DNA from: Flavobacterium sp. 1355 | Lineage (GTDB): Bacteria > Bacteroidota > Bacteroidia > Flavobacteriales > Flavobacteriaceae | Assembly: GCF_017833415.1 (NCBI RefSeq) | Contig: NZ_JAFICC010000005.1 | Location: 248,001-312,000, forward strand | DNA: 64,000 nt | Direction: 5' to 3' | Shown here: positions 40,768 through 49,768 of the stretch, piece after piece | How positions within the stretch are numbered: the first letter of the stretch is position 1 | Layout of the letters: each line of letters begins with the position of its first letter | Made by a program: the position numbers and the translations under genes | Notes under the pieces: generated by a model | Seen by the model: only the letters and a program-made list of their open reading frames with translations | Told to the model about the DNA's origin: nothing | The model's database searches: none

Positions 40768-40850
40768 CCCCTAGCCCCGATGGGAAGGAAAATCCTTTTG
40801 TGCCGGGGTTCGGCACAAAAGATTGGAAGGAACTGAGGGAAATAGCTCCT
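40768..40850 (+). repeat. conserved-flank, variable-stem hairpin element (copy B)
   Basis: CCTAGCCCCGAT leads into a perfect 11-base stem (40795-40805 with 40811-40821, CTTTTGTGCCG) with loop GGGTT, followed by a purine-rich tail ending near AGCTCC. The flank and the outer stem CTTTTGTG match copy A at 37303-37383, while the inner stem differs. Confidence 0.75.
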
Positions 40851-40960
40851 TAAAATATAAAATACAAATTTCTATTCTTTGTCGAGCTACTTGCGAAGAT
40901 TTCTCGTGCCTCGAAATAACAAAAAAAGAGGCATTTTTTAAAACTTCAAAGATCTTTGAA

Positions 40961-41083
40961 TTGCCTCCTGCTTTAGCTGGAGGTCAATGATGCAATACAC
41001 ACAATCGGCTTTAGCCAAAAATGCGCATTTGGCTAAAGCCCTTATCAAACCATTCTAAAAACCTCCAGCTAAAGCTGGAGGCT
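40961..41083. repeat. nested REP-like palindromes
   Basis: Two CCTCCAGCT/AGCTGGAGG palindromes (40964-40983 with one mismatch, 41062-41081 perfect) flank an inner inverted repeat GGCTTTAGCCAAA/TTTGGCTAAAGCC (41007-41019 and 41028-41040). This is a REP-pair arrangement, of the kind mobilised by RAYT transposases. No such transposase gene is in the window. Confidence 0.8.
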
Positions 41084-41382
41084 ATTCAGACTGAAACTTT
41101 AAAGAGGAAAAACTTTGCGACTTTGCGAGATGATTTTGGTTTTATAACCGTTCTCCCGAAGCCTCGGGACGCTCAGGGTGACAATTGGGTTTAAAAAAAA
41201 CTTAGCGAATCTCCGCGTTATCTCCGCGAAACTACAAAAACAAAAAAAAGGACAGCACTTTTTATCAGAGTGCTGCCCTCAAGGCAAATAGATTTGCATA
41301 TTAAACCATTTCTGATTTAAAATGCCGCATTAAATAATTGCGTACAGTTTTTGGTAATCTACTACAGAAGACTAAACGCAGG

Positions 41383-42471
41383 TTATTCGTTTATGATATC
41401 GCCTTCCTTAGTTTCTTCGCTGGCAATTTTTACCAGTTTATCATTTCGGTTCAAATCTCCGAAAATTTCAATTTTTTCTTCGATTTCTCTTCCTTTTTTA
41501 ACTTCAACTTTATGTGCTTTATGATCGATTACTCTCACTACAAAAGTGCCCTCTGCCGAGTTGATCAAAGCCGATTTTGGTATTACAAATGTGCTGTCTT
41601 TCGCGTTAAGCGGTAACAAAACTTCAGCAACCATTCCTGGCAAAAGATCTTTTTTGGTGTTTAACACATCCATTTCTACACGCTCAGAACGTAATTTTAA
41701 ATCCAAAGCACCGGACATTCTTGTAATTTTAGCTTTAAACGTTTCCGGTAGTGATTTTACTGAAAAACTCATTTCGTCTCCCTGATGCAAATATCCTGTA
41801 TACAATTCCGGAATAGAAACCGCCAAACGCAATTTATCCTGCTGCTGAATGGTCAGCAATGGCAAATCAGAACCTTTTCCTGCCGGACCGACAAATGTTC
41901 CTAGATTAACATTTCTTGCTGCAACAACTCCGTCAAAAGGCGCACGGATTTCAAGATAACCTCTCATAATCGAAACTTCTTTATGTGCTGCAATTGCCGC
42001 CTGATATTGTGCGTAATCAGAATTTTTCTTTCCGTTTGCCATTTCCAGATCATTTTTAGAAATAGTTCCTTCTACTTTACTGGTTTCGTACAAACGGTTG
42101 TAAGTGCTTTTACTCGTAGTATAAATAGCTTCCATCGATTTTAATCTCGATTCGGCTGCAGCCAGCTGTGAACTTATTTCTGGTGCTTCTAAAACAATTA
42201 AAAGCTGTCCTTTGGTCACTTTAGAACCAATATCTACTTTTAGTGTTTTTACAAAACTGCTTACTTTAGCATACAAATCTACTTGTTGAAAACCGGTTAA
42301 CTCAGCCGGTAAACGCAATTCTGTTGTTAGTTTTTCTTTTGCAAGAAGAAAAGTTTCTACTTTCGGCTGAAGTTCTGGCGTAGCTTCTTCTTTTTTCTTC
42401 GATTCACAGCTGCTTAGTACTACTAAAGCTGTAAATAATAATGCAGTTGATTTTATAATATTATTTTTCAT
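41383..42471 (-). CDS. RND efflux periplasmic adaptor lipoprotein (second system)
   Basis: 362 residues. The lipobox LSSC gives a lipidated Cys22, followed by ESKKKEE. The lipoyl halves (VDLYAKVSSFVKTLKVDIGSKVTKGQLLIVLEAPE and IRAPFDGVVAARNVNLGTFVG), the helical hairpin and beta-barrel are in the usual order. It would link the pump encoded 71 bases upstream to the TolC protein. The operon order TolC, pump, adaptor is the reverse of the first efflux system and common in Bacteroidota. It is the last gene of the operon. Confidence 0.95.
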   Translation of the reverse strand: MKNNIIKSTALLFTALVVLSSCESKKKEEATPELQPKVETFLLAKEKLTTELRLPAELTGFQQVDLYAKVSSFVKTLKVDIGSKVTKGQLLIVLEAPEISSQLAAAESRLKSMEAIYTTSKSTYNRLYETSKVEGTISKNDLEMANGKKNSDYAQYQAAIAAHKEVSIMRGYLEIRAPFDGVVAARNVNLGTFVGPAGKGSDLPLLTIQQQDKLRLAVSIPELYTGYLHQGDEMSFSVKSLPETFKAKITRMSGALDLKLRSERVEMDVLNTKKDLLPGMVAEVLLPLNAKDSTFVIPKSALINSAEGTFVVRVIDHKAHKVEVKKGREIEEKIEIFGDLNRNDKLVKIASEETKEGDIINE

Positions 42472-42542
42472 AAATGTAAAATTTATTTTATGTCGGTCAT
42501 TTATGTTATCGCCTTATTTGTTTGGTATTTGTTTGCAACAAA

Positions 42543-45500
42543 TCATTTTTTAGTGGCGATTTCATTTCCTGATTTTAATGATGAGATATAATGGATACTT
42601 TCTTCGTCTTCCGGATCTAAAGAAACAGATTGTGTCGATGTTTTTTCTTGTGCCCAGGCAAAAATCTGAGGCAAGATAAGCAATACTGCAAAAGTCGAGA
42701 ATAATAATCCTCCGATTACGGCTCTTCCTAACGGAGAAACCTGATCGCCGCCTTCGCCATGACCAATTGCCATTGGCAGCATTCCCGCAATCATCGCCAC
42801 AGAAGTCATGATAATCGGGCGCAGACGCAATGCTGCAGCTTCACGAGCCGATTCTAATGCGTTTCCGTTTATTTTTCGGAGCTGTTCTGCGTTCGTGACC
42901 AAAAGAACGGCGTTGGCAATCGAAACTCCGACCGACATGATGATTCCCATATACGATTGCAGGTTAAGTGTTGAACCTGTAATCGTCAGCATTAATAATG
43001 CTCCCAAAACTACCGCAGGAACCGTGGTCAGGATAACCAAAGAAACTTTGAATGATTGAAAATTAGCGGCCAACATTAAGAAGATTACAAAAATGGCAAC
43101 CAATAATCCGACTTGTAAACTGCTTAATGTTTCGCTCAGTACTTTACTTAATCCAATTGGCGTAATAAACAAACCACGTGGCAATTCGCCTAAGGAATTA
43201 ATTGTCGCATCTACATCTTTTACTGCCGTTCCTAAATCGGTCTGGCTGATGTTGGCTGTAACGGTAATGTATGGCATAGCCCCTAAATTATCATTTTCAC
43301 CACTTACATAAGCGGGTGTAATTTTTGCTACGTCACTTAATACGGGACGAAGCGAATTCTTTAATACCGGAATTTCTCCAATATCGGTTTTACTTTTCAT
43401 TTTATTCAAAGGAACCTGAACCTGAACGTTGTAAGACAATCCTGCTCTTTCGTCTACCCAGGTATTTTTTTCTGTATATCGGGATGATGAAGTAGAAGCA
43501 ATAAGTGATCTTGAAATATCGTTCATGTCAACTCCCAATTCTGCTGCGCGGGTTCTGTCAATATCAATGTTCATTGCCGGATAATGAATAGGCTGCCCGA
43601 TTTGTACGTCTCTGAAATAAGAAATCGTTTTTAGTTTTTCTACAATCTGATTCGCATACAATTCATTTCGTTTTTTGTCTTTTCCTGCAATCCTAACCTC
43701 GATTGGAGTTGGCGATCCCTGACTTAAAACTTTATCTGTTAATTCGATTGGCTCAAAAGAAATTTTAGTATTCGGAAGCACTTTTTTCAGCCTTGCTCTA
43801 AAATCATCTTTAAAGTCATCCATATCAACATGGTACTCTTTTAAACTTACCTGAAAAACGGCTTCGTGAGAACCAGCCATAAACAAATAAATCGGGTTGA
43901 TTGAGAACAGGGAAGGGTGCTGTCCTACATACACAGACGAAATTCCGATATGTTCTTTTCCGACCATTTTTTCTAATTCCTTCAGTACTATAACAGCTTG
44001 TTCTTCGGTACGTTCTAATCGTGTTCCGTCAACAGCACGAATTCTTAACTGAAACTGGCTTGAGTTTACTTTTGGAAAAACATCTTTTCCGATAAAAGAA
44101 ATGAAAATAACAGCAAGAACAACTGCAGATATCAGATAAACGATACTGGTCACTTTTTTATGAACAAACAAACGATCTAACGTTCTCATAAATCGAATTT
44201 TGAATCGCTCAAAAGCGCCAATTTTACCGTTATTGTTTGTGTCTTCTCTTTCGACCATTACTTTTTTCTGAGAAATCAGATCTTTCTCAGATTCAGGTGT
44301 TAATCCGCATTGATTAAACTCGGCTTCATCATCTGTAATGTTTGGTTCGTGCGCATGTTTTGGGTGCGCTTTCATCATCCAGTTGGCCATAACGGGAACA
44401 AAAGTCTGAGAAAGTAAAAACGAAATAACCATAGAAAATCCGATTGCCAATGCTAACGGAAGGAATAATGCTCCCGGAATTCCGACCATAGTAAATGCCG
44501 GAGCAAATACCGCCAGGATACAAAGAAGGATCAATAATTTTGGCAATGCAATTTCCTGACAGGCATCCCAGATTGCGAGTGCTTTTGGTTTTCCCATGTC
44601 GAGATGCTGGTGAATGTTTTCGATGGTTACCGTACTTTCATCCACCAAAATTCCAATTGCCAAAGCTAGTCCGCTCAAAGACATTAAGTTGATGGTCTGT
44701 CCGAATAGTTTTAAAAATAAAACCCCTGAAATAATCGAAATCGGAATTGTCATGATTACGATTAATGCGGCACGTCTGTCTCCAAGGAAAAGCAATACCA
44801 TCAATCCGGTCAAAACTGCTCCGATGATTCCCTCAGTAATCAAACTTTTTACCGAATTGATTACATAAACCGACTGGTCAAATTCATAAGATAATTTAAC
44901 GTCTTCCGGAAGAGTACTCTGAATTTTAGGCAATTCTGCTTTTAATTTCTGTACCACATCCCAGGTAGAAGCGTCACCTGCTTTTGCTATACTGATATAA
45001 ACCGAGCGTTTTCCGTTTACCAATGCATAACCTGCTGTGATATCGGCACCATCTTTTACACTGGCAACATCACCTAATTTTAAGTTCTGGACACCGCCTT
45101 TGAATAACGGAATCTGTTCAAAATCCTTAACTTCTTTGATCGTATTGTTTGTTGGCGTGATATAGTTAATATCTCCCATTCTCACGTTTCCGGAAGGAGC
45201 TGTTTGGTTGTTGATGCGAATCGCTTCTACGATTTGATCCGGTGTCATATTGTGCGAACGCAGCAAATCAGGATCAACGTTTACCTCAATCGTTCTTGGG
45301 CTTCCGCCGAAAGGTGCCGGAGAAAGTAAACCCGGAATCGAAGTAAACGAAGCACGAACATAAACGTTGGCCAAATCCTGCAATTCATTATTTGATCTGA
45401 TTTTACTGCTCAAAACCAATTGACCAATTGGCAATGACGAAGCATCAAAACGAATGATAAAAGGAGGCTGGGTTCCCGGAGGAAATGCCGCCTGGATCCT

Positions 45501-45839
45501 GTTCGAAAGCGAACTTAATTCGGCTGCAGCCTGAGCCATATTTGTGTTTTCATAATAGGTTAATTTCATGATCATTAACCCCTGAATATTTTTGGTTTCA
45601 ACCGATTTTACACCATTTGCAAAGGGTAAAATGTTGACGTAAGTTTTAGCAAAATAAGCTTCCATCTGGTCTGGAGTATAACCTCCAAAAGGATGCGCGA
45701 TGTAAATAACCGGCAAATTCATCTTTGGAAGAATATCTACCTTAATGTCTTTGATGGCACCAATTCCGAAGAAAAATAAACCAGCAACCATTACTAATAT
45801 GGAGATGGGTTTGCGGAGTGCAAAACGTATTAAATTCAT
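42543..45839 (-). CDS. RND efflux permease with EF-hand-like loop in the cytoplasmic linker
   Basis: 1098 residues, twelve membrane helices. Helix 4 carries GILVDESTVTIENIH, so the usual Asp-Asp pair is D400-E401, as in many Bacteroidota pumps. Helix 11 carries ANAVLLVTNAEQLRK. Between helices 6 and 7 (about 488-560) the linker is longer than usual, acidic, and includes DTNNNGKIGAFE at 533-544, a perfect match to the 12-residue EF-hand loop (D1, N3, N5, G6, I8, E12). It lies on the cytoplasmic side. Substrate unknown. It starts 12 bases after the TolC gene. Confidence 0.94.
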   Translation of the reverse strand: MNLIRFALRKPISILVMVAGLFFFGIGAIKDIKVDILPKMNLPVIYIAHPFGGYTPDQMEAYFAKTYVNILPFANGVKSVETKNIQGLMIMKLTYYENTNMAQAAAELSSLSNRIQAAFPPGTQPPFIIRFDASSLPIGQLVLSSKIRSNNELQDLANVYVRASFTSIPGLLSPAPFGGSPRTIEVNVDPDLLRSHNMTPDQIVEAIRINNQTAPSGNVRMGDINYITPTNNTIKEVKDFEQIPLFKGGVQNLKLGDVASVKDGADITAGYALVNGKRSVYISIAKAGDASTWDVVQKLKAELPKIQSTLPEDVKLSYEFDQSVYVINSVKSLITEGIIGAVLTGLMVLLFLGDRRAALIVIMTIPISIISGVLFLKLFGQTINLMSLSGLALAIGILVDESTVTIENIHQHLDMGKPKALAIWDACQEIALPKLLILLCILAVFAPAFTMVGIPGALFLPLALAIGFSMVISFLLSQTFVPVMANWMMKAHPKHAHEPNITDDEAEFNQCGLTPESEKDLISQKKVMVEREDTNNNGKIGAFERFKIRFMRTLDRLFVHKKVTSIVYLISAVVLAVIFISFIGKDVFPKVNSSQFQLRIRAVDGTRLERTEEQAVIVLKELEKMVGKEHIGISSVYVGQHPSLFSINPIYLFMAGSHEAVFQVSLKEYHVDMDDFKDDFRARLKKVLPNTKISFEPIELTDKVLSQGSPTPIEVRIAGKDKKRNELYANQIVEKLKTISYFRDVQIGQPIHYPAMNIDIDRTRAAELGVDMNDISRSLIASTSSSRYTEKNTWVDERAGLSYNVQVQVPLNKMKSKTDIGEIPVLKNSLRPVLSDVAKITPAYVSGENDNLGAMPYITVTANISQTDLGTAVKDVDATINSLGELPRGLFITPIGLSKVLSETLSSLQVGLLVAIFVIFLMLAANFQSFKVSLVILTTVPAVVLGALLMLTITGSTLNLQSYMGIIMSVGVSIANAVLLVTNAEQLRKINGNALESAREAAALRLRPIIMTSVAMIAGMLPMAIGHGEGGDQVSPLGRAVIGGLLFSTFAVLLILPQIFAWAQEKTSTQSVSLDPEDEESIHYISSLKSGNEIATKK

Positions 45840-45851
45840 TAGGCTCTATAA

Positions 45852-47246
45852 TTAAAATTCATTTATAAATAAGTCAAAATTGCCTGTTGCTGCAACTTTT
45901 AATAAAAACGACTGCCACACATTGTTGTTTACAATATCACGATCGATTTCGGAACGGTTTAAAGTGTACATAATTTGGGTTAAATCAGTTAAATCAGTCA
46001 AACCGTTTTTGTATAAAGTCGATTTTTGCAAGTAAGCTTTCTGGGCTGCATTTACCTGAATTGGCGCTTCGGCATAATTCTCTAATGTGATTCTTATCTT
46101 ATCTTCGGCAAAATTCAATTGCGATTTTAATTCCCTGTCGGCCTGATTGTATTCTTCCTGTAAGGCCTGTGATACATATTTTTGTGCACTTACTTGTTTA
46201 CTCATTCTGAAAGGTGTTGTCAAATTCCAGGTAATTCCAACTCCTATTAAATAATTCGTACGGTCCGGATTTACACCATCCCAGTAATTTCTCGTAAAAG
46301 CCGTCTGGTCTGCTGCGTACGCCGAATCAAATCCTGATGCCCTGGTTTGTAAAACACCAAAAGCCGTCATTGTTGGGTAGTAAAAACGCTTGTATAATGT
46401 AACCTGCTGATTGCTGTAATCAATTCTGGTTTTATACAATTGCAGTAATGGGTGAAGGCTATCACTTGTTTTCTCTTCCAATAAAAGTGCTTTCGGAATA
46501 TTGGTTACAAATAAAGTATCTGTTACAAAATCCTGAGGCGCAACCCCCATCAAATCAACAAGTTTATTGTTTTGTTCTTTTACGAAATTCTTCGCCAGAT
46601 TTAAAGCAATTTTTGCTTTGGAAACTTCGGCTGTAGCCAAAGTAGAATCCACGCCTGCCAATAATCCGTTTTTAACGCGAACAACGGCTGTTCTTTTAAA
46701 AACCTCCGCACGGTTTAAATTCTTTTGCTGGGAAATCAGTAATCTTTGGCTGGCCAGCAAATTAAGGTAAGCGGCAGAAATTTTAATTTCCTGCTGAAAC
46801 ATTTCCTGTTTTAATTCATTTTCTTTGGCCTTAACGTCAACTTTTGCCAGGTTGATTCGTTCTTTTGCTTTTCCGAAGGTGAAAAAATCCCAGTTCATGT
46901 TGACTAAATACAGGGCTCCAAAAGCAGAGTTCCAGTTTTGCTGCGGAAGCGGTAATCCTGATGAAGCAACACCAAGGCCTCCAAAACCATACAAAGGCCC
47001 ATTTTGTCCGTTTACAGTTCCGTAATCCTGTTGTGCAGACAAATTTAAATTAGGTAAATAATCACGGCGGGATTGTTTGAGCGTTTCGCGGGAAGCGCTG
47101 CTGTAGTTGTTTTTTGCTTTGATCGAACCGTAGTTTTCAAGACCTGTTTTTATAGCTTCTTTTAAAGACAGAGTTTGTGAATAACCAAGAGCGGCAAAAA
47201 TCAAGAAAAATAATAAAGTAATTTTTTTGAAATACATAAAACTCAA
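45852..47246 (-). CDS. TolC-family outer-membrane efflux protein (second system)
   Basis: 464 residues. A signal peptide ends around GYSQ (residue 24). TolC-type repeats include LKEAIKTGLENYGSIKAKNNY, RRDYLPNLNLSAQQDYG, KISAAYLNLLASQRLLISQQKNL and NGLTDLTDLTQIMYTLNRSEIDRDIVNNNVWQSFLLK. First gene of the operon with the pump and adaptor. A -7 box TAGTTTTG lies at 47264-47271, and the 35-bp palindrome about 45 bases further upstream. Confidence 0.93.
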   Translation of the reverse strand: MSFMYFKKITLLFFLIFAALGYSQTLSLKEAIKTGLENYGSIKAKNNYSSASRETLKQSRRDYLPNLNLSAQQDYGTVNGQNGPLYGFGGLGVASSGLPLPQQNWNSAFGALYLVNMNWDFFTFGKAKERINLAKVDVKAKENELKQEMFQQEIKISAAYLNLLASQRLLISQQKNLNRAEVFKRTAVVRVKNGLLAGVDSTLATAEVSKAKIALNLAKNFVKEQNNKLVDLMGVAPQDFVTDTLFVTNIPKALLLEEKTSDSLHPLLQLYKTRIDYSNQQVTLYKRFYYPTMTAFGVLQTRASGFDSAYAADQTAFTRNYWDGVNPDRTNYLIGVGITWNLTTPFRMSKQVSAQKYVSQALQEEYNQADRELKSQLNFAEDKIRITLENYAEAPIQVNAAQKAYLQKSTLYKNGLTDLTDLTQIMYTLNRSEIDRDIVNNNVWQSFLLKVAATGNFDLFINEF

Positions 47247-47263
47247 AGTGTGAAATTATAGCG

Positions 47264-47271
47264 CAAAACTA
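47264..47271 (-). promoter_or_regulatory. -7 box of the second efflux operon
   Basis: TAGTTTTG on the minus strand matches TAnnTTTG, 17 bases before the start codon at 47246. No clear -33 TTG was seen, which would suit a promoter that needs an activator. Confidence 0.55.
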
Positions 47272-47314
47272 TTTTACTTCTCCTGATTTTTGCCATCTTA
47301 AATGATGTAAGCCA

Positions 47315-47349
47315 CTAATAAATGACCAATTCAATTGGTCATTTATTAG
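47315..47349. promoter_or_regulatory. 35-bp perfect palindrome between divergent operons
   Basis: Arms 47315-47331 and 47333-47349 are perfectly complementary over 17 bases with one central C. The core is TGACCAATTCAATTGGTCA. It lies between the TolC operon (-) and the histidine kinase operon (+), about 45 bases from one -7 box and about 52 from the other start codon. A dimeric repressor or activator site is the simplest reading. Confidence 0.75.
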
Positions 47350-47401
47350 AAATAAAAATTAAATTTTTGTTCGTACTTTGTAAACTATTTAAGCAGTAAG
47401 A

Positions 47402-48442
47402 ATGAGCAGAAAATTTGATAATATATTGGATAACAAGTGGTGGCAGGAGGTTGCCGTTGTTGCCTTTTCCTTTACGATTTATACCCTTAAGAACGACTGG
47501 ATGCTGTTTAGCTCCTTTACTTCTATATTGATGGGTGTGTTTTTCTATTGCGTATTATATATGCACGCTCAGTTTAACCGTTTTTTTCTGTTGCCAATAC
47601 TTTTTAAGACCAAAAAACCTTTTACGTATATTCTTTTGACTCTTTTTGGTGTCTTTGTTTTTTCAGTTGTTTTATATAAAATTACAATGCTGGATATGTT
47701 TAGCAATTGCAGGCTGTATCAAAACTCACATCAAAGAAGTTATGTGTATCAACTGGCCAGTGTATTGGGAACTTTGGTTTGTATTTTGAGCCCGATTATT
47801 GTTTTTAAGTTCTACAGAATTCACCGAAAACAAACAAACGAAACGCTATTGTTTAACGAAATGCAGCTCAATTCCTTAAAAGGACAATTGAACCCGCATT
47901 TTTTATTCAATACTTTTAATACACTTTACGGCATCAGCTTAGAATTTCCGGACAGAACTCCCGATTTGATTATGAAAGTTTCGCAGTTAATGCGTTATCA
48001 GCTCGAAAGTAATAACAAAAAATGTGTGACTCTCGAGGATGAATTAGAGTTTATAAACAGTTATGTTCAGCTCGAAAAAGAAAGGGTAGGATACCGATGT
48101 GATATTACTTACGATTGTAAAATCGACAACGAAAATGCCTATAAAGTTTCTCCGATGCTTTTGATTGCTTTTATAGAAAATGCTTTTAAACACGGGACTT
48201 GTGCCATCGAAAAATGTTTTGTACGTATCATTGTAACAGTCGAAAACGGCCTATTGCACCTGCATGTTGTAAATTCAATTCCGAATAAAAAAACAGATGT
48301 AGTTTCTACTAAAATTGGCCTGCAAAATACAATCGAACGTTTGAATCTCATTTACGGTAAAGACTATAAACTGAATATTCAGGAAGATAAAAACACCTAT
48401 ATTGTAGATTTGAAATTGCAGCTGAAAAAGATTGTAGAATGA
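47402..48442 (+). CDS. LytS/YehU-type sensor histidine kinase
   Basis: 346 residues. Four membrane helices fill residues 15-140. The kinase core has the His_kinase box LNPHFLFNTFNTLYGISLEFP with phospho-acceptor H166, and an ATP-binding region LIAFIENAFKHG. The transmitter type (PF06580) normally pairs with LytTR response regulators, and such a gene overlaps this one by 4 bases. The ligand is unknown. It is divergent from the efflux operon, which is its best candidate target. Confidence 0.94.
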   Translation: MSRKFDNILDNKWWQEVAVVAFSFTIYTLKNDWMLFSSFTSILMGVFFYCVLYMHAQFNRFFLLPILFKTKKPFTYILLTLFGVFVFSVVLYKITMLDMFSNCRLYQNSHQRSYVYQLASVLGTLVCILSPIIVFKFYRIHRKQTNETLLFNEMQLNSLKGQLNPHFLFNTFNTLYGISLEFPDRTPDLIMKVSQLMRYQLESNNKKCVTLEDELEFINSYVQLEKERVGYRCDITYDCKIDNENAYKVSPMLLIAFIENAFKHGTCAIEKCFVRIIVTVENGLLHLHVVNSIPNKKTDVVSTKIGLQNTIERLNLIYGKDYKLNIQEDKNTYIVDLKLQLKKIVE

Positions 48443-49140
48443 AAGAATCCAAAAAATGTATTATTGTAGATGATGAGCCCGCAGCGCATTACGTTCTGGC
48501 CAATTACATCAAGCAGAATCCAAATCTGGAACTTGTTTTTCAAGCTTATAACGGAATAGAAGCAATGGATTATCTCCGTGAAAATAAAGTAGATCTGATG
48601 TTTTTGGATATCAATATGCCGGAAATTTCGGGAATGGAACTTCTAAAAATTCTTCAGGTGCATCCAAAAACGATACTCACAACGGCTTATTCAGAATTTG
48701 CCCTTGAAAGTTATGATTATGGAGTAATTGATTATCTTTTAAAACCGATTTATTTTCCAAGATTCCTAAAGGCTATCGATCGCTTTTTTTCTACTGAAAA
48801 TACAGTGCATAAAGACGAAGAAGTGGTCAATTCTGTACGCGTAAAAGTAGACGGATATTTTGTAGACATAGCGTTAGACCAGCTTTTGTACGCCCAGAGT
48901 TTTGGTAATTACGTAAAATTGTACACCATAAAAAGGACTTATCTGGCTTCCATTACCACTACTGAATTTGAGAAATGCCTTCCGCAGAACTTTATCCGAA
49001 TTCATAAATCGTATATCGTGGCACTTGATAAAATTGAGGAAACTGAGAAAGATTTTGTCGTGATAAAAAAAGAAAAACTGCCAATTGGTATTACGTATAG
49101 AAGGGAACTGCTTGAGAGGCTAAAAAAGTTTGATTTGTAG
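48439..49140 (+). CDS. LytTR-family response regulator
   Basis: 233 residues. Receiver domain with D11-D12, phospho-acceptor D57 (MFLDINMP) and the conserved Lys in YLLKPIYF. A LytTR DNA-binding domain follows at about 130-233 (DQLLYAQSFGNYVKLYTIKRTYLASITTTEFEKCLPQNFIRIHKSYIVAL). Its ATG overlaps the kinase stop codon (ATGA), so the pair is translated together. It likely controls the divergent efflux operon, the downstream PepSY-like genes or both. Confidence 0.95.
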   Translation: MKESKKCIIVDDEPAAHYVLANYIKQNPNLELVFQAYNGIEAMDYLRENKVDLMFLDINMPEISGMELLKILQVHPKTILTTAYSEFALESYDYGVIDYLLKPIYFPRFLKAIDRFFSTENTVHKDEEVVNSVRVKVDGYFVDIALDQLLYAQSFGNYVKLYTIKRTYLASITTTEFEKCLPQNFIRIHKSYIVALDKIEETEKDFVVIKKEKLPIGITYRRELLERLKKFDL

Positions 49141-49233
49141 TATAATTATTTTTATAAGATTTAATCTTGTCTTCATTTTTAAGTAGTAATTTTAATACGT
49201 TATTTTAAAGATTGTTAATTAATAATTGGAATC

Positions 49234-49707
49234 ATGAAAAATGTATTGGTTGTTTTTACTTTTTTATTCAGCAGTTTTTTGATTGCTCAGGAAGGGACAA
49301 ATATGAAGAAAGTTGTAACGCCGCCCGAAAAGGTAAAGTTTGCTTTTGAAAAAGAATATCCAAATAAAATTCCTGTCTGGTCAGAAGAATATGTAGGAGA
49401 TGATAATGATGAAATCAGGTATGAAGCTAAGTTTAATGCTGATAATAACGCTAAAGCGCTCGCAGTTTATGATAACCTTGGAGTTTTAAAAGCTTTGGAA
49501 ACACAAATTTCATTAAGTCAGCTTCCGCAAAAAGCCCAGACTTATCTAAAGAAAAATTATCCGGCCAGTGCCATTCGTGAAATAGCAGTTGTGGTTGATT
49601 ATAAAAATAAGACTACTTACGAAGTCGGTGTAGAAAAACAAGCCAGGTTTTACGATGTTGTTTTTGATAAAAATGGAGGCTTTGATGTCATAATAGAAAA
49701 AAATTAA
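49234..49707 (+). CDS. secreted PepSY-like protein 1
   Basis: 157 residues with a signal peptide (to about residue 19, ending LIAQ). Two repeats of the PepSY-like (PF11396) pattern follow: PEKVKFAFEKEYPNKIPVWSEEYVGDDNDEIRYEAKF and LPQKAQTYLKKNYPASAIREIAVVVDYKNKTTYEVGV. Related small periplasmic proteins often lie beside two-component genes. The 93-base gap after the LytTR gene leaves open whether it is co-transcribed. The next gene is a paralogue. Confidence 0.88.
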   Translation: MKNVLVVFTFLFSSFLIAQEGTNMKKVVTPPEKVKFAFEKEYPNKIPVWSEEYVGDDNDEIRYEAKFNADNNAKALAVYDNLGVLKALETQISLSQLPQKAQTYLKKNYPASAIREIAVVVDYKNKTTYEVGVEKQARFYDVVFDKNGGFDVIIEKN

Positions 49708-49768
49708 AAAATATATAGGAAAAAAACTACAATATGTTTAATTTTAATGTTTAATAAAAAACTAAAAC

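Larger units (their letters stand above)
40482..41382. other. repeat-rich non-coding region
   Basis: Contains the variable-stem hairpin element copy B (40768-40850) and a nested palindromic element (40961-41083). Short fragments of other intergenic repeats occur near 40880 and 41150-41230. No gene is supported; an open frame starting at 41338 is the shadow of the adaptor gene. Confidence 0.75.

Noticed and set aside
41338..41616. 92-codon open frame on the plus strand
   Set aside because: It is antisense to the well-supported adaptor gene at 41383-42471 and has no protein-like features.
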